Shown piece by piece: positions 20,802 to 23,676 of a DNA stretch of 23,676 nt. The notes under the pieces are model-generated. The model ran no database searches. It was not told where the DNA came from and saw nothing but the letters and a program-made list of their open reading frames with translations. Position numbers and translations under genes: made by a program. The stretch is from an uncultured Pelagibacteraceae bacterium (GTDB lineage: Bacteria > Pseudomonadota > Alphaproteobacteria > Pelagibacterales > Pelagibacteraceae), in contig CACFKO010000012.1 in the NCBI GenBank assembly GCA_902566925.1, positions 1 through 23,676 of the forward strand, in the 5' to 3' direction. The stretch's first letter is position 1. The number at the start of each line of letters is the position of its first letter.

Positions 20802-21168
20802 TCTTTCCCCAAAAGCCCATATACCAAAACTAAAAGATAATTGGTTTATTATTGTCCCAAATCCAGAAGATCCTGAAGATAATAGTCTTTGTATTCAAAT
20901 TATAGAAGGCCCATTTCGTTATGTCATATTAAAATACAAAGACTTTAAAACAGATGCTCAGTTGAATAATGATGGAACCTTGACATGCCAGTATGGATAT
21001 GATATAATAAGTTCACCATCTGATATTGGAGAAAGAGATATAACCGATGAACAGGGTAAAAGATTTGAAGAAAATCTAGGTAAAGCAATCTTAGAATTAA
21101 TAGAGGAATCATACATAGGTAGCGATGAAGATAGAAACAACCATATTAAAGAATCTATTACAGAATGA
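20794..21168 (+). CDS. Hypothetical protein, 124 aa, between uvsX and gp41
   Basis: A small acidic protein: [20 protein letters not shown], then NPEDPEDNSLCIQIIEGPF, RYVILKYKDFKTDAQLNNDG and a helical acidic end (FEENLGKAILELIEESYIG). The beta-rich first half and helical end suggest one compact domain, but I do not recognise a family. I chose the ATG at 20794, six bases after GGAG. A GTG at 20743 would run further into the upstream gene without a ribosome binding site. It overlaps the gp41 start by 44 bases and contains a near-perfect internal promoter (20980-21008). Confidence 0.75.
   Translation: MPDLSPKAHIPKLKDNWFIIVPNPEDPEDNSLCIQIIEGPFRYVILKYKDFKTDAQLNNDGTLTCQYGYDIISSPSDIGERDITDEQGKRFEENLGKAILELIEESYIGSDEDRNNHIKESITE
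20980..21008 (+). promoter_or_regulatory. Internal sigma70-type promoter ahead of gp41
   Basis: TTGACA (20980-20985), a 17-base spacer and TATAAT (21003-21008) with the extended TGA, inside the preceding coding region. It matches the consensus of the five intergenic promoters. The expected start is near 21015, 110 bases before the helicase ATG. Confidence 0.6.
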
Positions 21169-22525
21169 GGATTATGCAAGAAAAGTATTACCATTTTTAA
21201 GTGATGAATATTTTACTGAAAGATCCGATAAAATTGTATTCAATCAGATAAATAATTTTATACTAAAATACAATTCTCTTCCAAACAAAGAAGCTCTTAA
21301 CATTGAGTTAGGTGAAGAAAAAATCACAGAGGAAGATTATAGAGAATCTATAAACCTTATTAATGAAATTGGTAGAGAAGTAGAAGAATTCTCAGACCTC
21401 TCATGGTTGTTGGATTCAACCGAAAAATTCTGTCAAGATAAGGCGATCTATAATGCAGTCGTGGAATCGATCTCAATACTCGACAATCCAAAATCAACAA
21501 CAGACAAGGGGGCTATTCCAGACATACTTAGTGATGCCCTTGCGGTCAGCTTTGATCCTCATGTTGGTCATGATTATATCGATGATAGTGCTGATAGATT
21601 TGATTTTTATCACCGCGTTGAAGAAAGGATACCATTTGATCTCGACTACTTTAACAGAATTACAAAAGGTGGTCTTCCGCAAAAAACCCTAAACATCTGT
21701 CTTGCTGGTACTGGTGTAGGTAAGTCTCTATTCATGTGCCATGTTGCTTCTTCCTGTCTTGCCCAGAATCAAAATGTTCTTTATATTACATTGGAAATGG
21801 CAGAAGAGAAAATTGCAGAGAGAATTGATGCAAATTTGCTGGATATTGCAGTAGATGATCTTCACAGTTTGCCACAAGATCTTTATGATAAAAAAATAAA
21901 TAATTTAAGTAAGACTACAAAGGGTAAACTTATAATTAAAGAATATCCAACTGCATCTGCAAATGTCAATCATTTTCGTGCATTATTGAATGAATTGAAT
22001 CTCAAAAGATCTTTTGTTCCAGACATTATTTTTGTTGACTATTTGAATATATGTACATCTTCTAGAATAAAGACAGGATCAAATGTCAATTCTTACACAC
22101 TTATCAAATCTATTGCAGAGGAGCTACGCGGGCTCGCTGTTGAGAATAAAGTTCCTATTGTGTCTGCTACTCAGACCACTAGAAGTGGTTACTCAAATAC
22201 TGATGTTGGATTGGAAGATACTTCAGAATCTTTTGGCCTCCCTGCGACTGCGGATCTTATGTTTGCAATCATCAGTACGGAACAGATGGAAGAAGTTGGA
22301 CAAATTCTAGTCAAACAATTGAAAAATAGGTATAATGATCCTACTGTAAATCGTAAATTTGTTGTAGGTATTGATCGTTCAAAAATGAGATTATTTGATG
22401 TATCTCAGGCAGAACAAGATGAATTGGTAGATAGTGGACAAAAAGATGATGATACACCAGCTTTTGATGTAGCAACTGGTGGTAAATTTAAGAAAAGAGA
22501 TTTCACAGGATTTGATTATGAGTAA
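21125..22525 (+). CDS. 41: Replicative DNA helicase gp41 (DnaB-like)
   Basis: The 466-residue product aligns with T4 gp41 throughout. Its N-terminal part has YARKVLPFLSDEYF and AIPDILSDALAVSFDPHVGHDYIDD (T4: AIPDIMRQALSISFDSYVGHDWMDD). The RecA-like domain has Walker A AGTGVGKS (194-201), LYITLEMAEEKIAERIDANLLDI, Walker B IIFVDYLNIC and the ESFGLPATADLMFAI segment. It is the hexameric 5'-3' helicase that unwinds DNA at the fork and works with the primase. The start overlaps the previous gene by 44 bases. It is likely served by the promoter at 20980. It ends within the start of paralogue 7. Confidence 0.95.
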   Translation: MKIETTILKNLLQNEDYARKVLPFLSDEYFTERSDKIVFNQINNFILKYNSLPNKEALNIELGEEKITEEDYRESINLINEIGREVEEFSDLSWLLDSTEKFCQDKAIYNAVVESISILDNPKSTTDKGAIPDILSDALAVSFDPHVGHDYIDDSADRFDFYHRVEERIPFDLDYFNRITKGGLPQKTLNICLAGTGVGKSLFMCHVASSCLAQNQNVLYITLEMAEEKIAERIDANLLDIAVDDLHSLPQDLYDKKINNLSKTTKGKLIIKEYPTASANVNHFRALLNELNLKRSFVPDIIFVDYLNICTSSRIKTGSNVNSYTLIKSIAEELRGLAVENKVPIVSATQTTRSGYSNTDVGLEDTSESFGLPATADLMFAIISTEQMEEVGQILVKQLKNRYNDPTVNRKFVVGIDRSKMRLFDVSQAEQDELVDSGQKDDDTPAFDVATGGKFKKRDFTGFDYE

Positions 22526-23297
22526 AAAAAAGAAAAAACCATTCGTACCAAGAAAGGAAGTGGTTAAGGAACAACAAGAACTTCCTGAATCCTTTCAAAT
22601 GAATTATCATCTACATAGACCATGGGCTGATATTTTATTTGAGACAAGGCTTCCACCACAAATTTTGGAGAAGATGGTAGAAGTTTCCGATGAAGTACTA
22701 GGAGATTCACAAAGGACAAATTGGGGTAATAACCTTGCAGGACAGATTAAAGATGAGCCCCTAATACCACCTAGTCTAATTAGAAAATATGATTTAACAG
22801 AATTTTTTGGTAACATGGTTCTTGAATATGTTCATCAATGTAATTTACAAAAAGCTCCACCAGCTTTCCATAAAGATATGGAACGTCTGAAGAGCACCAT
22901 TCAAGTTACAATTAACAGTATGTGGATAGTAGAACAACAGCCAGGAGAATATAATCCTATTCATGTTCATACAAGTTGTGATATTTCTTCAGTTATGTAT
23001 TTAAAAACTCCCAACTTTTTACCTTCACAGAAAACAGAAAGAGATGACGATGGGGCAATTGTATTTCTTGGGGCAGCAGGTCAGAGTGGTGGTCAATTGA
23101 AAACAAATTCAATTAAAGTTAAACCAAAAGTTGGTCAATTTTTCATATTTCCTTCACACATGCAACACACAGTTTATCCTTACAAGACGAATGATGATTT
23201 CGCAAGACGAAGTGTTTCTTTCAATGCATCCTTTGAATACAAGGGACAAGGTGGAGAGGGTGTAAGGAAGTTTTCAAGTTTTGATGGTATCAAATAG
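22518..23297 (+). CDS. 2OG-Fe(II) oxygenase-like protein (paralogue 7 of 7)
   Basis: The 259-residue product has a lysine-rich N-terminal extension (SKKKKKPFVPRKEVVKEQQ) before the NYHLHRPWADILFETRLP block that corresponds to the NWYVxAPWAQL start of the tandem copies. The core has NPIHVHTSCDISSVMYLKTP with His149/His151, GQFFIFPSHMQHTVYPY with distal His217, and FARRSVSFNASF with Arg230/Arg231. An insertion between the two (QKTERDDDGAIVFLGAAGQS) is larger than in the others. I chose the ATG at 22518 after AGGA. It lies within the last codons of gp41. It ends two bases before clpS. Confidence 0.82.
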   Translation: MSKKKKKPFVPRKEVVKEQQELPESFQMNYHLHRPWADILFETRLPPQILEKMVEVSDEVLGDSQRTNWGNNLAGQIKDEPLIPPSLIRKYDLTEFFGNMVLEYVHQCNLQKAPPAFHKDMERLKSTIQVTINSMWIVEQQPGEYNPIHVHTSCDISSVMYLKTPNFLPSQKTERDDDGAIVFLGAAGQSGGQLKTNSIKVKPKVGQFFIFPSHMQHTVYPYKTNDDFARRSVSFNASFEYKGQGGEGVRKFSSFDGIK

Positions 23298-23299
23298 TT

Positions 23300-23620
23300 A
23301 TGAAAAGTAATTCTACAGTTATTGACAAAAATGGTTCTGATACAGGAAAGAAACGTAAAAAAGCATCTCCCCCAAAGAAAATTAAAGTCATTTATCATAA
23401 TGATGATTATACACCGATGGAGTTTGTTACTTGGTCATTAATTGAATTTTTCAACAAAACAGAGATTGATGCACAGTCTATTACTCTTGAAGTTCACAAA
23501 CTAGGGTATGCTCTTGCAGGAGTATATGATTATCAAATCGCAGAACAAAAAATATATGAAGTTTTACAGTCTGCTAAAGAAAACCAATTTCCCTTGCGAG
23601 TAACTGGTGAAAGAGAATAA
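23300..23620 (+). CDS. clpS: ClpS-like adaptor of the ClpAP protease
   Basis: After a basic N-terminal extension (about residues 1-27), the 106-residue product follows ClpS closely: IKVIYHNDDYTPMEFV (28-43) with the Asn34-Asp35-Asp36 triplet and Met40, ITLEVHKLGYALAGVYDYQIAEQKI (61-85) with His66, and PLRVTGE at the end. ClpS binds proteins with N-terminal Phe, Leu, Trp or Tyr and hands them to ClpA. The residues at the N-degron pocket are mostly kept. Position 62, Met in E. coli, is Thr here. A phage copy could redirect host proteolysis. There is no clear Shine-Dalgarno sequence before the ATG, so coupling to the upstream oxygenase-like gene is likely. Confidence 0.9.
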   Translation: MKSNSTVIDKNGSDTGKKRKKASPPKKIKVIYHNDDYTPMEFVTWSLIEFFNKTEIDAQSITLEVHKLGYALAGVYDYQIAEQKIYEVLQSAKENQFPLRVTGERE

Positions 23621-23676
23621 TGTAGTAAACCTTTCAACTTATCGAAAGGAAAAAGAAAAACAGAAAAAACAGTTCC

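Noticed and set aside
22331..22336. TATAAT inside gp41
   Set aside because: The sequence at the -35 distance (AGTCAA) is a poor match, and no gene start follows closely.
23630..23649. CCTTTC/GAAAGG stem after clpS as a terminator
   Set aside because: An A-rich stretch, not a T run, follows. It may be part of the next gene's leader, and the window ends too soon to judge.
1..23676. CRISPR arrays, insertion sequences, integrase or attachment sites
   Set aside because: No regularly spaced direct repeats, transposase, integrase or terminal inverted repeats were seen.

Overview
The window is a stretch of a T4-like tailed-phage genome, most like the marine myoviruses of cyanobacteria or SAR11-type hosts. 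All convincing genes are on the + strand, tightly packed and often overlapping by 1-14 bases, in AT-rich DNA. The T4 replication block is present in T4 order: sliding clamp gp45 (2131-2787), clamp loader gp44 (2787-3731) and gp62 (8131-8559), translational repressor RegA (8528-8929), DNA polymerase gp43 (11977-14442), recombinase UvsX (18968-20023) and helicase gp41 (21125-22525). Hsp20, dUTPase, ClpS and many 2OG-Fe(II) oxygenase-like genes point to a marine T4-like phage. The host cannot be fixed from sequence alone.

Layout. 1-2080: a partial membrane-like ORF, a hypothetical gene, a GT-A glycosyltransferase and a first oxygenase-like gene. 2076-3731: a sigma70-like promoter, gp45 and gp44. 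3736-8095: a four-gene cassette with its own promoter, sitting between gp44 and gp62, which are normally neighbours. It encodes a DUF262-HNH nuclease, an asparagine-synthetase-like PP-loop enzyme, a DNA cytosine-C5 methyltransferase and a CmoA-like carboxy-SAM synthase. 8097-9707: promoter, gp62, regA, dUTPase, small membrane protein, terminator. 9708-11834: structured intergenic DNA, Hsp20, small genes and an M15 peptidase. 11868-15065: inverted repeat, promoter, gp43, oxygenase. 15067-16829: promoter, four small or unknown genes and a peroxiredoxin with an in-frame TGA at its catalytic position. 16829-23297: oxygenase-like paralogues interleaved with uvsX and gp41. 23300-23620: ClpS.

Two things stand out. 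First, the cassette reads as a candidate DNA hypermodification pathway. The CmoA-like enzyme would make carboxy-SAM. The methyltransferase, whose motif X has Arg (G-R-M-V) where the family has Asn (G-N-S/A-V), would place a carboxymethyl group on cytosine. The PP-loop enzyme could then amidate it. The DUF262-HNH protein could be a nuclease sensitive to modification state. Second, the peroxiredoxin looks like a phage selenoprotein: TGA replaces the peroxidatic Cys codon, and 11 bases later there is a 7-bp hairpin with an AGGT loop, in the spacing and form of a bacterial SECIS.

Regulation is also legible. Five intergenic promoters and one inside a gene share TTGACA, a 16-17 base spacer and an extended TGN-TATAAT (-10). 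Two of them place the expected transcription start exactly on an ATG, so gp62 and a small membrane protein may be translated from leaderless mRNAs. The hsp20 leader is structured and could act as a thermosensor. Late-promoter-like TATAAATA/ACTAAATA elements cluster around hsp20.
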